From: JAAUQA01 sp036351435
GTDB lineage: Bacteria > Pseudomonadota > Gammaproteobacteria > Competibacterales > Competibacteraceae
DNA: 41,199 bases
Assembly (NCBI GenBank): GCA_036351435.1
Contig: JAZBPA010000284.1
Location: 1 to 41,199, forward strand
Reading direction: 5' to 3'
This document shows positions 8,062-16,536 of the stretch, one piece after another. The notes below the pieces were generated by a model. It was not told the DNA's origin. It saw only the letters and a program-made list of their open reading frames with translations, and did not search any database. Numbering within the stretch: the first letter of the stretch is position 1; every line of letters starts with the position of its first letter. The position numbers and the translations under genes were made by a program.

Positions 8062-8589
8062 ATGGCCGAGATTCTTGATAACCGACTAGAAATCGTACAA
8101 TCCGATATCACCGCGTTGGCCGTTGATGCGATTGTTAATGCTGCCAATACTAAACTGTCGGCCGGTGCCGGGGTGTGCGGAGCCATTCACGCAGCTGCTG
8201 GTCCAGAATTGGCAGCGGAGTGCAAAAAATTGGGCGGCTGCGCTACCGGTTATGCCAAAATTACCAAAGGGTATCGGTTGCCGGCACGCTTTGTTGTCCA
8301 CGCGGTCGGCCCGGTTTGGCAAGGGGGTGATAATAACGAACCCAAATTGTTGGCTTCCTGCTATCGTTACAGCTTGGAACTGGCCGCCGAACACGGCCTG
8401 CGCACTATCGCTTTCCCCGCCATCAGTTGCGGGATTTTCGGTTATCCAGTTGACCAAGCGGCATTGATTGCAGTGCGTGAAGTAATAGATTTCCTGATTA
8501 ACGATGAGTCGATGGAAAAGGTTTATCTCACCTGTTTCGGTGTTGAGATTTATTCGGCCTATCAACAGGCTTATCAACGGTTAGTATAG
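8062..8589 (+). CDS. Macro-domain protein, ADP-ribose / O-acetyl-ADP-ribose deacylase type
   Basis: A 175-residue single macro domain of the YmdB/MacroD class, which binds ADP-ribose and removes acyl groups from O-acyl-ADP-ribose or mono-ADP-ribose from proteins. Diagnostic motifs are DAIVNAANTKLSAGAGVCGA (adenosine/ribose site with the catalytic-loop glycines), GYAKITKGYRLPARFVVHAVGP, and the phosphate loop AFPAISCGIFGYP. All expected blocks are present and the length is typical. It starts at ATG 8062, divergent from the cyclase gene, and lies 36 bp before leuC, so it may share a transcript with the leucine genes, although no metabolic link is known. Confidence 0.9.
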   Translation: MAEILDNRLEIVQSDITALAVDAIVNAANTKLSAGAGVCGAIHAAAGPELAAECKKLGGCATGYAKITKGYRLPARFVVHAVGPVWQGGDNNEPKLLASCYRYSLELAAEHGLRTIAFPAISCGIFGYPVDQAALIAVREVIDFLINDESMEKVYLTCFGVEIYSAYQQAYQRLV

Positions 8590-8625
8590 TAAAGCGGGGA
8601 TTCCCGTTGCGATGAGAAAGGTGTA

Positions 8626-10029
8626 ATGGCAGGCAAAACGCTTTATGACAAAATTTGGGAAGCCCATGTGGTGCGCACTGACCCCGATGGGACCAGTTTG
8701 CTGTATATCGACCGTCATCTGGTCCACGAGGTCACATCGCCGCAGGCGTTCGAAGGATTGAAACTGGCCGGGCGCAAGCCCTGGCGGTCGGCTTCGATGC
8801 TGGCCACCCCCGATCATAACGTACCCACGACTGGTCGTAGCGGGGGTATCAGTGATCCGACTTCGCGCTTGCAAGTCGATACCCTGGATGCGAATTGCGC
8901 TGAGTTCGGCGTCGTCGAATTCAAAATGGCAGATGTTCGTCAGGGTATTGTGCATGTGATCGGTCCGGAGCAAGGTGCTACCTTGCCGGGCATGACGGTA
9001 GTGTGCGGCGATTCCCATACCTCGACCCACGGTGCATTCGGGGCGTTGGCCTTCGGTATCGGCACCTCTGAGGTCGAGCATGTGATGGCCACCCAGTGTT
9101 TGCCGCAGAAGAAATCCAAAACCTTACTGATTCGGGTTGACGGTCAGGTCGGTCCGGGGGTGACGGCCAAGGATATTGTGCTAGCCATTATTGGAACTCT
9201 AGGCACCGCCGGCGGAACCGGTTACGTTCTGGAATTCGCAGGTGAAGCGATTCGCGCGCTGTCTATGGAAGGACGCATGACGGTATGTAACATGTCCATC
9301 GAGGCCGGTGCCCGTGCCGGCATGATTGCCGTTGATGACACCACCATCGCTTATCTTAAAGACCGGCCCTATGCACCTAAAGGGGCAATGTGGGAGCAAG
9401 CGGTAACCGCTTGGCGAGAACTGCACAGCGATCCCGACGCGGCATATGATCAAACCGTGTCTATAGCCGCTGCTGACATCAAGCCGCAGGTCACTTGGGG
9501 CAGTTCACCGGAAATGGTGGCGCCCGTGAATGGCGTTATTCCTAATCCAGCAGATGAGGCCGATCCAACTAAACGCAAAGGCATGGAACAAGCACTGAGT
9601 TATATGGGCTTGCAACCCGGCATGCCATTGACGGCCATTACCTTGGATCGAGTATTCATCGGCTCCTGCACCAATTCCCGCATTGAGGATCTGCGCGCCG
9701 CCGCATCCGTTGTTAAAGGGCGGCAGGTGGCTGGATCGATCCGTCAGGCCTTGGTAGTCCCTGGTTCGGGTCTGGTTAAGCGTCAGGCTGAAGCTGAAGG
9801 GCTTGATCAAACGTTCAAAGAAGCCGGGTTCGAGTGGCGTGAGCCGGGATGTTCCATGTGTTTAGCGATGAACGCTGACCGTCTGGAACCCAAAGAACAT
9901 TGCGCCGCCACTTCCAACCGTAATTTCGAAGGTCGGCAAGGGCAAGGGGGGCGCACCCATTTGGTGAGTCCCAGTATGGCTGCTGCTGCAGCTATTGCCG
10001 GTCATTTTGTTGACGTGCGTGATTTTTGA
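8626..10029 (+). CDS. leuC: 3-isopropylmalate dehydratase large subunit
   Basis: Large subunit (467 residues, normal length) of isopropylmalate isomerase, which interconverts 2- and 3-isopropylmalate in leucine synthesis. The three [4Fe-4S] ligands are visible: C348 in VFIGSCTNSR, and C409 and C412 in CSMCLAMN. Other aconitase-family blocks include MLATPDHNVPTT, VCGDSHTSTHGAFGALAFGI and EGRQGQGGRTHLVSP. The start ATG follows a GAGAAAGGTG ribosome-binding site. It heads leuC-leuD-leuB, with 32 bp to leuD. leuA is not in this window. Confidence 0.98.
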   Translation: MAGKTLYDKIWEAHVVRTDPDGTSLLYIDRHLVHEVTSPQAFEGLKLAGRKPWRSASMLATPDHNVPTTGRSGGISDPTSRLQVDTLDANCAEFGVVEFKMADVRQGIVHVIGPEQGATLPGMTVVCGDSHTSTHGAFGALAFGIGTSEVEHVMATQCLPQKKSKTLLIRVDGQVGPGVTAKDIVLAIIGTLGTAGGTGYVLEFAGEAIRALSMEGRMTVCNMSIEAGARAGMIAVDDTTIAYLKDRPYAPKGAMWEQAVTAWRELHSDPDAAYDQTVSIAAADIKPQVTWGSSPEMVAPVNGVIPNPADEADPTKRKGMEQALSYMGLQPGMPLTAITLDRVFIGSCTNSRIEDLRAAASVVKGRQVAGSIRQALVVPGSGLVKRQAEAEGLDQTFKEAGFEWREPGCSMCLAMNADRLEPKEHCAATSNRNFEGRQGQGGRTHLVSPSMAAAAAIAGHFVDVRDF

Positions 10030-10061
10030 TACTATCCGATTAGGAGACTCTCCAGTTTACG

Positions 10062-10718
10062 ATGCAAGCTTTTACTCAGCACTCCGGCCTAGTGGCGCCT
10101 TTGGATCGCGCCAATGTGGATACCGATGCCATCATTCCCAAGCAATTTCTGAAATCGATTAAGCGCTCCGGGTTTGGACCGAACTTATTCGATGAGTGGC
10201 GTTATATGGATGCCGGCGTGGTTGGCGGCAATGCAAACCAACGCTCACCCAATCCAGATTTCGTGCTTAACAAACCCCGTTATGCCGGTGCCACCGTATT
10301 GCTGGCCCGGCGTAACTTCGGCTGTGGTTCATCCCGTGAACATGCTGTATGGGCATTACAGGATTTCGGGTTTCGCTGTGTGATTGCGCCGAGCTTTGCC
10401 GATATTTTCTTTACCAATTGTTACAACAATGGTCTGCTGCCCATCGTTCTGGAAGAGCAAGCAGTGGAGGGCTTGTTTAACGCTGTGGAGGCGAACGCGG
10501 GTTACCAGCTCGCTATCGATTTGTCCGTGCAGGTGGTTATTACGCCACAGGGAGATCGATTTGCATTCACTATTGACGCGTCCCGCAAACACCGCTTGCT
10601 CAACGGGCTTGACGATATCGGTTTAACCTTACAGCATGCCGAAGAGATTCGTGCTTACGAGGCGCGGCGGCAACAACAAGCGCCTTGGTTATTCAGCGCA
10701 GGTGGGAGCCACCCTTGA
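10062..10718 (+). CDS. leuD: 3-isopropylmalate dehydratase small subunit
   Basis: Small (swivel-domain) subunit, 218 residues, which completes the isopropylmalate isomerase with LeuC. Family motifs are VAPLDRANVDTDAIIPKQFLK at the N-terminus, the substrate-recognition loop LLARRNFGCGSSREHAVWAL, and IAPSFADIFFTNCYNNGLLPI. Length is typical of the proteobacterial form. A GGAGA ribosome-binding site precedes the ATG. Its TGA stop (10716-10718) overlaps the TTG start of leuB, which indicates translational coupling. Confidence 0.98.
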   Translation: MQAFTQHSGLVAPLDRANVDTDAIIPKQFLKSIKRSGFGPNLFDEWRYMDAGVVGGNANQRSPNPDFVLNKPRYAGATVLLARRNFGCGSSREHAVWALQDFGFRCVIAPSFADIFFTNCYNNGLLPIVLEEQAVEGLFNAVEANAGYQLAIDLSVQVVITPQGDRFAFTIDASRKHRLLNGLDDIGLTLQHAEEIRAYEARRQQQAPWLFSAGGSHP

Positions 10719-11797
10719 CTAAACAGCTGTTGATTTTACCCGGTGATGGCATCGGCCCTGAAATTGTTGCCGAAGCAGTCAAGGTGTTAGAAGCGTTGCG
10801 TCAGCAGCATGGATTGGCAGTGGCTTGGGAAATGGGGTTGATCGGTGGTGCAGCTTATGAAGCCTCCGGCAAGCCATTGCCCGATGAGACAGTGACCGCA
10901 GCGCAAGCCGCGGATGCTGTTTTATTAGGCGCCGTAGGTGGTCCACGTTGGGATGGGTTAGATCGTCCTCTGCGCCCGGAGAGTGGCTTGCTTGCCATCC
11001 GCAGTGCTTTGGGACTGTTTGCCAATTTGCGTCCAGCAATACTCTATGCTCCGTTGGCGAGCGCGTCCACACTGCACCCTGAGCTAGTCGCCGATCTGGA
11101 CATCATGATTGTGCGGGAATTAACCGGCGGTATTTATTTTGGTCAACCGCGTGGTATTCGTACGCTGCCAAGTGGTGAGCGCGAGGGCTATAACACGATG
11201 GTGTATCGGGAATCCGAGATCGAACGGATCATGCGGGCCGCTTGCACCATAGCGATGAAACGGAATAAGCGGTTATGCTCCATCGACAAAGCCAACGTTT
11301 TGGAAGTGTCCGAATTATGGCGTGAAGTCGCGCAGCGGGTGGTCCGGGAGTATCCCCAAGTGGAATTGAGCCATCTGTACGTGGACAATGCCGCGATGCA
11401 ATTGGTGCGTGCACCGAAGCAATTCGACGTCATTGTAACCGGTAATCTTTTCGGTGATGTGCTATCGGACTGCGCGGCGATGTTGACCGGCTCCATCGGC
11501 ATGCTGCCATCAGCGTCTTTGAATGCGCAAGGGCAGGGATTATATGAACCGATTCATGGTTCAGCACCCGATATTGCGGGTCAGGGTGCGGCTAACCCTC
11601 TTGCCACGATTCTCTCGGTTGCTATGATGCTACGTTATTCTTTGGCGGAAGATAGCGTGGCCGAACGCCTCGAACAGGCGGTGGGTTACGTATTGCAGCA
11701 GGGACTGAGAACAGCCGACATTATGACTCCGGGCCGCCAGTTAGTGAGCACGGAACAAATGGGTGATGCCGTGTTAGCGGCATTACAAACAGTTTAA
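10715..11797 (+). CDS. leuB: 3-isopropylmalate dehydrogenase
   Basis: NAD-dependent oxidative decarboxylase of the third leucine step, 360 residues in the isocitrate/isopropylmalate dehydrogenase fold. Recognisable blocks are LLILPGDGIGPEIVAEAVKV, GAVGGPRWD, the substrate loop LLAIRSALGLFANLRPA, ELTGGIYFGQPRG, and the NAD-binding end GLYEPIHGSAPDIAGQGAANP. The start is unusual: the family N-terminus aligns with TTG 10715, overlapping the leuD stop as TTGA, with GGTGGGAG six bases upstream. No ATG is in a sensible position; the open frame extends a further 30 bp upstream inside leuD but would add ten atypical residues. Confidence 0.96.
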   Translation: MTKQLLILPGDGIGPEIVAEAVKVLEALRQQHGLAVAWEMGLIGGAAYEASGKPLPDETVTAAQAADAVLLGAVGGPRWDGLDRPLRPESGLLAIRSALGLFANLRPAILYAPLASASTLHPELVADLDIMIVRELTGGIYFGQPRGIRTLPSGEREGYNTMVYRESEIERIMRAACTIAMKRNKRLCSIDKANVLEVSELWREVAQRVVREYPQVELSHLYVDNAAMQLVRAPKQFDVIVTGNLFGDVLSDCAAMLTGSIGMLPSASLNAQGQGLYEPIHGSAPDIAGQGAANPLATILSVAMMLRYSLAEDSVAERLEQAVGYVLQQGLRTADIMTPGRQLVSTEQMGDAVLAALQTV

Positions 11798-11834
11798 ACC
11801 AGCAGTTTGAATAGGTTGATGAGGATTTAAACCG

Positions 11835-12857
11835 ATGAGCAAAGTATTTGACGTGGCGGTAGTGGGCGCAACCGGCGCTGTCGGTGAGACCATGTTGCAA
11901 ATTCTGGCCGAGCGTAATTTCCCGGTCGGTCAGGTCTATGCCCTGGCGAGCCAGCGCTCGGCAGGCACTACCGTAACGTTCAAAGACAAGCAGCTTAAGG
12001 TGGAGGATCTGGCTGAATTTGATTTCAGCAAGGTGCAAATCGGCTTGTTTTCCGCAGGCGCGTCAGTGTCCGAGCACTATGCTCCCAAAGCTGCAGCTGC
12101 CGGTTGCGTGGTGGTGGACAATACTTCTCAATTTCGCTATCAGGACGATATCCCGCTGGTGGTGCCGGAGGTTAATCCACACGCCATCGCTCAATACACC
12201 AAGCATGGCATCATCGCTAACCCCAATTGCTCGACCATTCAAATGCTCGTGGCATTAAAGCCTATCTACGATGCCGTGGGTATTGAACGTCTCAACGTCG
12301 CTTCATATCAAGCTGTATCCGGTACCGGCAAGGAGGCTATTGATGAGCTGACGGCACAAACGACGGCGTTGCTTAGCGGCAAACCTATCGAATGCCAGGT
12401 GTACCCAAAACAAATCGCGTTCAATGTATTGCCGCATATTGATGTATTTCAACCCAATGGCTATACCAAAGAAGAGATGAAAATGGTCTGGGAAACCAAC
12501 AAGATTATGGAAGACGAGACCATCAAAGTGAATCCAACCACCGTGCGGGTGCCGGTGTTTTATGGCCACTCCGAGGCCGTGCACCTGGAAACCCGGCAGA
12601 AAATTACTGCCGATTCGGCTCGCGAATTGCTGCGTCAAGCAGAAGGTATCATCGTGCTTGATGAACGCCAGGACGGCGGTTACCCCACAGCCGTCACCGA
12701 GGGGGCCGGTAAAGACGCCGTGTATGTGGGGCGAATCCGAGAGGACATCTCTCATCCGCGCGGCTTGAATCTGTGGGTGGTGGCAGATAACGTGCGTAAA
12801 GGAGCGGCGTTGAATAGTATACAGATCGCTGAAATTCTAATTAGAGACTATCTTTGA
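11835..12857 (+). CDS. asd: Aspartate-semialdehyde dehydrogenase
   Basis: NADP-dependent enzyme of 340 residues that reduces aspartyl phosphate to aspartate semialdehyde, the branch point to lysine, diaminopimelate, threonine and methionine. It shows the nucleotide-binding N-terminus VAVVGATGAVGETMLQIL, the catalytic cysteine C132 in ANPNCSTIQ, and the active-site segment YQAVSGTGKEAIDEL. The C-terminal RVPVFYGHSEAVHLET includes the substrate-binding histidine region. Length matches the short Pseudomonas-type Asd. A GAGGA ribosome-binding site precedes the ATG, 37 bp after leuB. The leuB-asd-fimV order is conserved in many gammaproteobacteria. Confidence 0.97.
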   Translation: MSKVFDVAVVGATGAVGETMLQILAERNFPVGQVYALASQRSAGTTVTFKDKQLKVEDLAEFDFSKVQIGLFSAGASVSEHYAPKAAAAGCVVVDNTSQFRYQDDIPLVVPEVNPHAIAQYTKHGIIANPNCSTIQMLVALKPIYDAVGIERLNVASYQAVSGTGKEAIDELTAQTTALLSGKPIECQVYPKQIAFNVLPHIDVFQPNGYTKEEMKMVWETNKIMEDETIKVNPTTVRVPVFYGHSEAVHLETRQKITADSARELLRQAEGIIVLDERQDGGYPTAVTEGAGKDAVYVGRIREDISHPRGLNLWVVADNVRKGAALNSIQIAEILIRDYL

Positions 12858-12972
12858 TAGTAATTCGTTCGACACGACATCGCCGTCGATCAGTGTGGAA
12901 TACCTCGTCGGTGATGCCGGTGTTCAGCACAATAACGATTAATCGATTGTCTTATGGAGGCGGGGGCCCCCA

Positions 12973-15609
12973 ATGAAAAGGAAACTGAATCGGCTACTTA
13001 TTGCCACGACTTTATTTGCTCCTATGGGCGCGTTTGCCTTGGGTTTGGGTCAAATTCAAATACGCTCGGCACTCAACCAGCCGTTGAATGCCGAAATCGA
13101 GATCAATACGCTCGGCAGCTATGAGCCGGAACAATTATCAGCTCAATTAGCTTCAGCGCAAGCGTTTACCCAGTCGGGCCTCGACCGCCCGGCGTTTCTC
13201 TCGGACCTAACGTTCGCTCTGCAAACTCGCCCGGATGGCACCAACTTTATCAAGGTGACCTCAAGAAGGCCGATTCGTGAGCCAATTATCAACTTCTTGA
13301 TGGAACTGGAGTGGCCCAAAGGCAGACTGGTACGAGAATTCGCCGTTTTTCTCGATCCACCTGCTGCGGTGACCAATTTGTCACCACGCTCGGTGCCGAC
13401 GGTATCGACGACTCCCTCGCCATCAGCTGCTCAAACACCTTCGTCTCCTACAGAACCCCCCGCGCAACAGCCCTCGTCTACGTCATTGCGCACGGATGTG
13501 CCTCAGGGCACTGACACCTATACCGTGCCGTATGGTGACACGCTCTGGGGGATCGCGCAGCGCTACCGTCCCCATTCCTCCATCAGTGTTCAACGCATGA
13601 TGGAGGCATTGTATCAAGCCAATCCAGGCGCGTTTTCCCGACAGAGTGTCGATAGCTTACTGGCAGGGGCCGTACTGCGTATTCCCAGTGCTCAGGAAAT
13701 CGATCCTTCCATTGACCCGGCGCTGGCTACCCGTCCGACGCCTCCTGTTCAGCCTGCATCGGTTGAGCCTGCGCAAACCCAGATAGCGCCTACTGAACCT
13801 CAACCGCAAGTCAGACTAGTGCCGCCAGAAGAGGACCCCGCTGGGATTGCGGTTGCTCCGCCCCCCGTGGTAGCCTCTGCCCCTGTACCTGCAGCACCAG
13901 TGGACCCTGGCCTTGCCATCAAAATTGATCAAGGCCGTTTGAAATTGAAAGTGGCGGGACTTGACGATATTCGCAATCGAGTCTCTGCATTAGCGCAAGT
14001 CGATAGCTCAGCTCTCGCGGCAATTCAACAAAACGAGCAACCGGCAGTATCTGAAGAGACAGCCCCCGAACCGATTACCTCCGAAACTCCGGCACCTGTT
14101 GAAACCATAGAACCCGCTGAACCGGCGGAACCAGCTGAATCTATTGAGCCCGCCGTACCTGAAACGCCTCCGACGACGGAGTTCCAGGAAGTGACTCCAG
14201 AGCCCCTGCAACCACCGGAAACGCAAATTGCTGAGAGTGCGACAGAGCAGCCGGAGCCGGTGACCACGACGGGTGAGGAGCCGTTGACCACGACCCCCGA
14301 AGCGGAGACGCCGGCTCCTGAACCGGTAGCGGAAACCGAAACACCCGCTGAACCAATCCCGCAAACCGACCCGGCCCCGACTGAACCGGTCGCCGAACAG
14401 TCCGAGCCGGAGGGCGGTCTGTCTGCGTTACTACGACAACCGCTGTTTAAGAACCCTACCGCCTGGGCGCTGATCGGTTTTGTTTTGTTGCTACTCATCG
14501 CGTTGCCGGTAATGTTTCTGCGGCGCAAGAAAACCGATGAAGATAAAGACGACGAAACCTTGTTCGAAGACCAGCCAGTGCCGACTAAGCTGGCTGTGTC
14601 GGATGAGCCGGAACCGGTTACGACGGCGATGGGCGATACGATAGTCAAGAAACCGGCTCCGGCGCAGGCAGCGCCTAAATCGGCTACCAACCCATTGGAA
14701 CGGATCGACCTGTTGATGGCGGCTGGTAACTACCCGGAAGCTGAGAATACTGCCCAACTCGCTTTGCGTGAGAAGCCGAATGACACGGCGTTAGCCGCCA
14801 AAATGTTGGATATTCACTTCGCAACCAAGAATCGAGAGAAGTTCCTGGCAGGTGCGCAAACGCTTCACGATAGCTTGAATAACAAAACCGATCCTAGGTG
14901 GGCTCATGTTGTACAGTTGGGCCGGACTCTGGTACCGGACCATCCCTTGTTCGGCGGAACAGCTCAAACCCAACCGGCGACAATCCCCAATACTCCTCCT
15001 GAGCCGGCCAAGCCCAAGCAGGAGAAACCGGATGATAATCCCTTTGGAGCCCTTGATTTCGAAGCCATTGATCATTCTAAAGACGCCGAGCCACAAACAA
15101 AACCCGCTACTTCGAATGATATTCTTGGCGATCTCGACGGCCTCGACTGGCAATTGCCCGATGTGGAACCGCCTACTGAGACCACTAATTTAGCAGACGA
15201 AGCACCCAAGGAAGAGTCTCTGAGCCAATTCGTGGTGCCCGAAACACCAACGCCCCAGAGTGATTTCGAAGATCAGCTCAAGAATCTGAATTTTGACTTT
15301 GAACCGACTACGCAGTCGCCTCCTGGAAAAGAAGAAGATTCACCATTAACCCAGTTTCCGGATCTGGATTTTGCCCTTGATGGAGGTTCTGCTCCCCCAG
15401 CCGAACAAGTCGAGGATAAGGACGATAGACCCATTTCCGCCATGTCGGCATCCGCCGAGGATTATGTCGAAACCAAACTGGACTTGGCCACGGCTTATCT
15501 AGAAATGGGAGACCCGGTAGGTGCGCGCACTTTGTTGGAGGAGGTGTTGCAGGAAGGCAATGTTAAGCAAAAGGAACGGGCAGAGGAATTCATGGCGAAG
15601 CTGCCTTAG
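12973..15609 (+). CDS. fimV: FimV/HubP-type pole-organising protein
   Basis: Large inner-membrane protein (878 residues) that organises type IV pili, chemotaxis and polarity in gammaproteobacteria. Order of parts: signal-type N-terminus ending near ALG; conserved periplasmic FimV domain (GLGQIQIRSALNQPLNAEIE); LysM peptidoglycan-binding motif (about residues 182-240, YTVPYGDTLWGIAQRY); a long Pro/Glu/Thr-rich linker (about 255-485); one membrane helix (about 495-517); a TPR-like cytoplasmic segment (about 572-640, GNYPEAENTAQLALREKPND); an acidic region; and the conserved FimV C-terminal domain (about 825-878, DYVETKLDLATAYLEMGDPVGARTLL). GGAGG precedes the ATG. All hallmark domains are present. 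In Pseudomonas truA follows; here it does not. Confidence 0.95.
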   Translation: MKRKLNRLLIATTLFAPMGAFALGLGQIQIRSALNQPLNAEIEINTLGSYEPEQLSAQLASAQAFTQSGLDRPAFLSDLTFALQTRPDGTNFIKVTSRRPIREPIINFLMELEWPKGRLVREFAVFLDPPAAVTNLSPRSVPTVSTTPSPSAAQTPSSPTEPPAQQPSSTSLRTDVPQGTDTYTVPYGDTLWGIAQRYRPHSSISVQRMMEALYQANPGAFSRQSVDSLLAGAVLRIPSAQEIDPSIDPALATRPTPPVQPASVEPAQTQIAPTEPQPQVRLVPPEEDPAGIAVAPPPVVASAPVPAAPVDPGLAIKIDQGRLKLKVAGLDDIRNRVSALAQVDSSALAAIQQNEQPAVSEETAPEPITSETPAPVETIEPAEPAEPAESIEPAVPETPPTTEFQEVTPEPLQPPETQIAESATEQPEPVTTTGEEPLTTTPEAETPAPEPVAETETPAEPIPQTDPAPTEPVAEQSEPEGGLSALLRQPLFKNPTAWALIGFVLLLLIALPVMFLRRKKTDEDKDDETLFEDQPVPTKLAVSDEPEPVTTAMGDTIVKKPAPAQAAPKSATNPLERIDLLMAAGNYPEAENTAQLALREKPNDTALAAKMLDIHFATKNREKFLAGAQTLHDSLNNKTDPRWAHVVQLGRTLVPDHPLFGGTAQTQPATIPNTPPEPAKPKQEKPDDNPFGALDFEAIDHSKDAEPQTKPATSNDILGDLDGLDWQLPDVEPPTETTNLADEAPKEESLSQFVVPETPTPQSDFEDQLKNLNFDFEPTTQSPPGKEEDSPLTQFPDLDFALDGGSAPPAEQVEDKDDRPISAMSASAEDYVETKLDLATAYLEMGDPVGARTLLEEVLQEGNVKQKERAEEFMAKLP

Positions 15610-15615
15610 GAGCTT

Positions 15616-15643
15616 AAAAAGCCGGGGTAGCCCCCGGCTTTTT
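15616..15643 (+). terminator. Rho-independent terminator after fimV
   Basis: GCCGGGG-TAGC-CCCCGGC stem-loop flanked by five A and five T, 7 bp after the fimV stop. The A/T flanks extend the stem, so it could act in both directions. It separates the leu-asd-fimV run from the following genes. Confidence 0.95.
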
Positions 15644-15740
15644 GCTTCACGGGGTCTACCACGATATGTCACTCACTTGTCATTTATCCCCGCTAAGCTA
15701 TTTTTAACTGATAGCTATTATTATTATTGAGGAGGATGAA

Positions 15741-15941
15741 ATGCAGACCCAAGTGCTCGTCAACCCCAGCTATGCTGGCCGAGGCCACCGGGCAGAAGAC
15801 TATCTACGTCAGCAGATCGCTTTTTATGAGGCGAGATTGGACGAGATGGGCGAGAGTGGTGATTGCGCGTACGAACATGCGTTGAGCCGAGCTTATCAGG
15901 TACTACTCCGGGAACGTAAACAACAACTGGCCGATCTCTAA
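15741..15941 (+). CDS. Small protein of unknown function (66 aa)
   Basis: A 66-residue soluble, helix-rich protein: after a short N-terminus (MQTQVLVNPSYAGRGHRAED) it is almost entirely amphipathic helix with many Arg, Gln and Glu, ending LLRERKQQLADL. GGAGG lies 7 bp before the ATG, which is strong support for translation. I recognise no domain. It lies between the fimV terminator and the NifA/sigma-54 operon and may have its own promoter in the AT-rich 15690-15735 segment. Its length and composition resemble the small uncharacterised proteins often found in nif regions, but that is only a positional hint. Confidence 0.7.
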   Translation: MQTQVLVNPSYAGRGHRAEDYLRQQIAFYEARLDEMGESGDCAYEHALSRAYQVLLRERKQQLADL

Positions 15942-15988
15942 TCACTCAGTCCTGTTTCCCGCCTCCCTCTCCCATCCCCACGCATTGC

Positions 15989-16023
15989 CGATACGGCATA
16001 ACATCTCAGTTGATGCCGTATCG
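15989..16023. repeat. 11-bp perfect inverted repeat (hairpin)
   Basis: CGATACGGCAT (15989-15999) and ATGCCGTATCG (16013-16023) are perfect complements around a 13-nt loop. It lies 48 bp after the 66-residue gene and 66 bp before the NifA-type UAS. Without a following T-run it may be a Rho-dependent end, an mRNA-stabilising hairpin or a protein site. Confidence 0.6.
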
Positions 16024-16088
16024 GGCGACTTTCCCTTGTCGAATACCGTGCCGCTTTGTCGGTTTGGCAACATCCGTTAAATCTTGCA

Positions 16089-16104
16089 TGTGACAGTTCC
16101 AACA
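16089..16104 (+). promoter_or_regulatory. NifA upstream activator sequence (TGT-N10-ACA)
   Basis: TGTGACAGTTCCAACA fits the NifA binding consensus TGT-N10-ACA exactly. Its centre is about 95 bp upstream of the start point expected from the -24/-12 promoter, within the usual range for NifA sites. The motif alone is short and could occur by chance; the spacing and the nifQ gene downstream make it credible. Confidence 0.75.
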
Positions 16105-16164
16105 TAACTGGCATCCTCCCGTCAAAAAATTATAAAAAACATAGTGTTATTCCTTGGTTCGAGT

Positions 16165-16180
16165 CGGCATAACGCTTGCA
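16165..16180 (+). promoter_or_regulatory. Sigma-54 (-24/-12) promoter of the ferredoxin-nifQ operon
   Basis: CGGCATAACGCTTGCA matches the sigma-54 consensus TGGCACG-N4-TTGCA in its key parts: GGCA at -24, TTGCA at -12, and the required 12-bp offset between GG (16166-16167) and GC (16178-16179). Transcription would begin near 16191, about 100 bp before the ferredoxin ATG. Confidence 0.8.
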
Positions 16181-16293
16181 ATATCACAACATGATCTTGC
16201 TAATCCCGACTGGTTCGAGAGAATACCCATGCACCAATCCAAGCAAACGTGCTCCATGCTCATCAATCCGTTCATTTTAGGCGGACTCACCTG

Positions 16294-16536
16294 ATGGCCT
16301 TCACTATCGTCGCGGAGTGTATCAATTGCTGGGCCTGTCAACCTTTATGCCCAACCCAGGCGATTTTCCTAGCGCAGCCGCATTTCCTGATTGATGCAAA
16401 AAAATGTACCGAGTGTGTGGGGGATTATGCCGATCCGCAATGCGCCAGTATTTGTCCTGTGGAAGGCGCTATTCTGGATAGCCAGGGTTATCCGCTGAAT
16501 CCGCCGGGCTCATTATCTGGGTTGGCCGCCTCATGA
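16294..16536 (+). CDS. 2[4Fe-4S] ferredoxin, nif-associated (Alvin/FdxN type)
   Basis: Small electron carrier of 80 residues with two [4Fe-4S] sites. The first is C-x2-C-x2-C-x3-CP (C9, C12, C15, C19). The second is the longer C-x2-C-x8-C-x3-CP (C38, C41, C50, C54) typical of Allochromatium-type and several nif-linked ferredoxins. The start is ATG 16294, preceded by TTAGGCGG; an in-frame ATG at 16249 would add 15 residues not seen in the family. It lies about 100 bp downstream of the -24/-12 promoter, and its stop overlaps nifQ as ATGA. A role in supplying electrons to nitrogenase or to cofactor assembly is inferred from this context. Confidence 0.92.
   Translation: MAFTIVAECINCWACQPLCPTQAIFLAQPHFLIDAKKCTECVGDYADPQCASICPVEGAILDSQGYPLNPPGSLSGLAAS

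Noticed and set aside
14025..14690. Long minus-strand open frame of 221 codons inside fimV
   Set aside because: Its Gly/Ser/Val-rich low-complexity translation mirrors the Pro/Glu/Thr-rich linker of FimV on the other strand; there is no ribosome-binding site or family resemblance.
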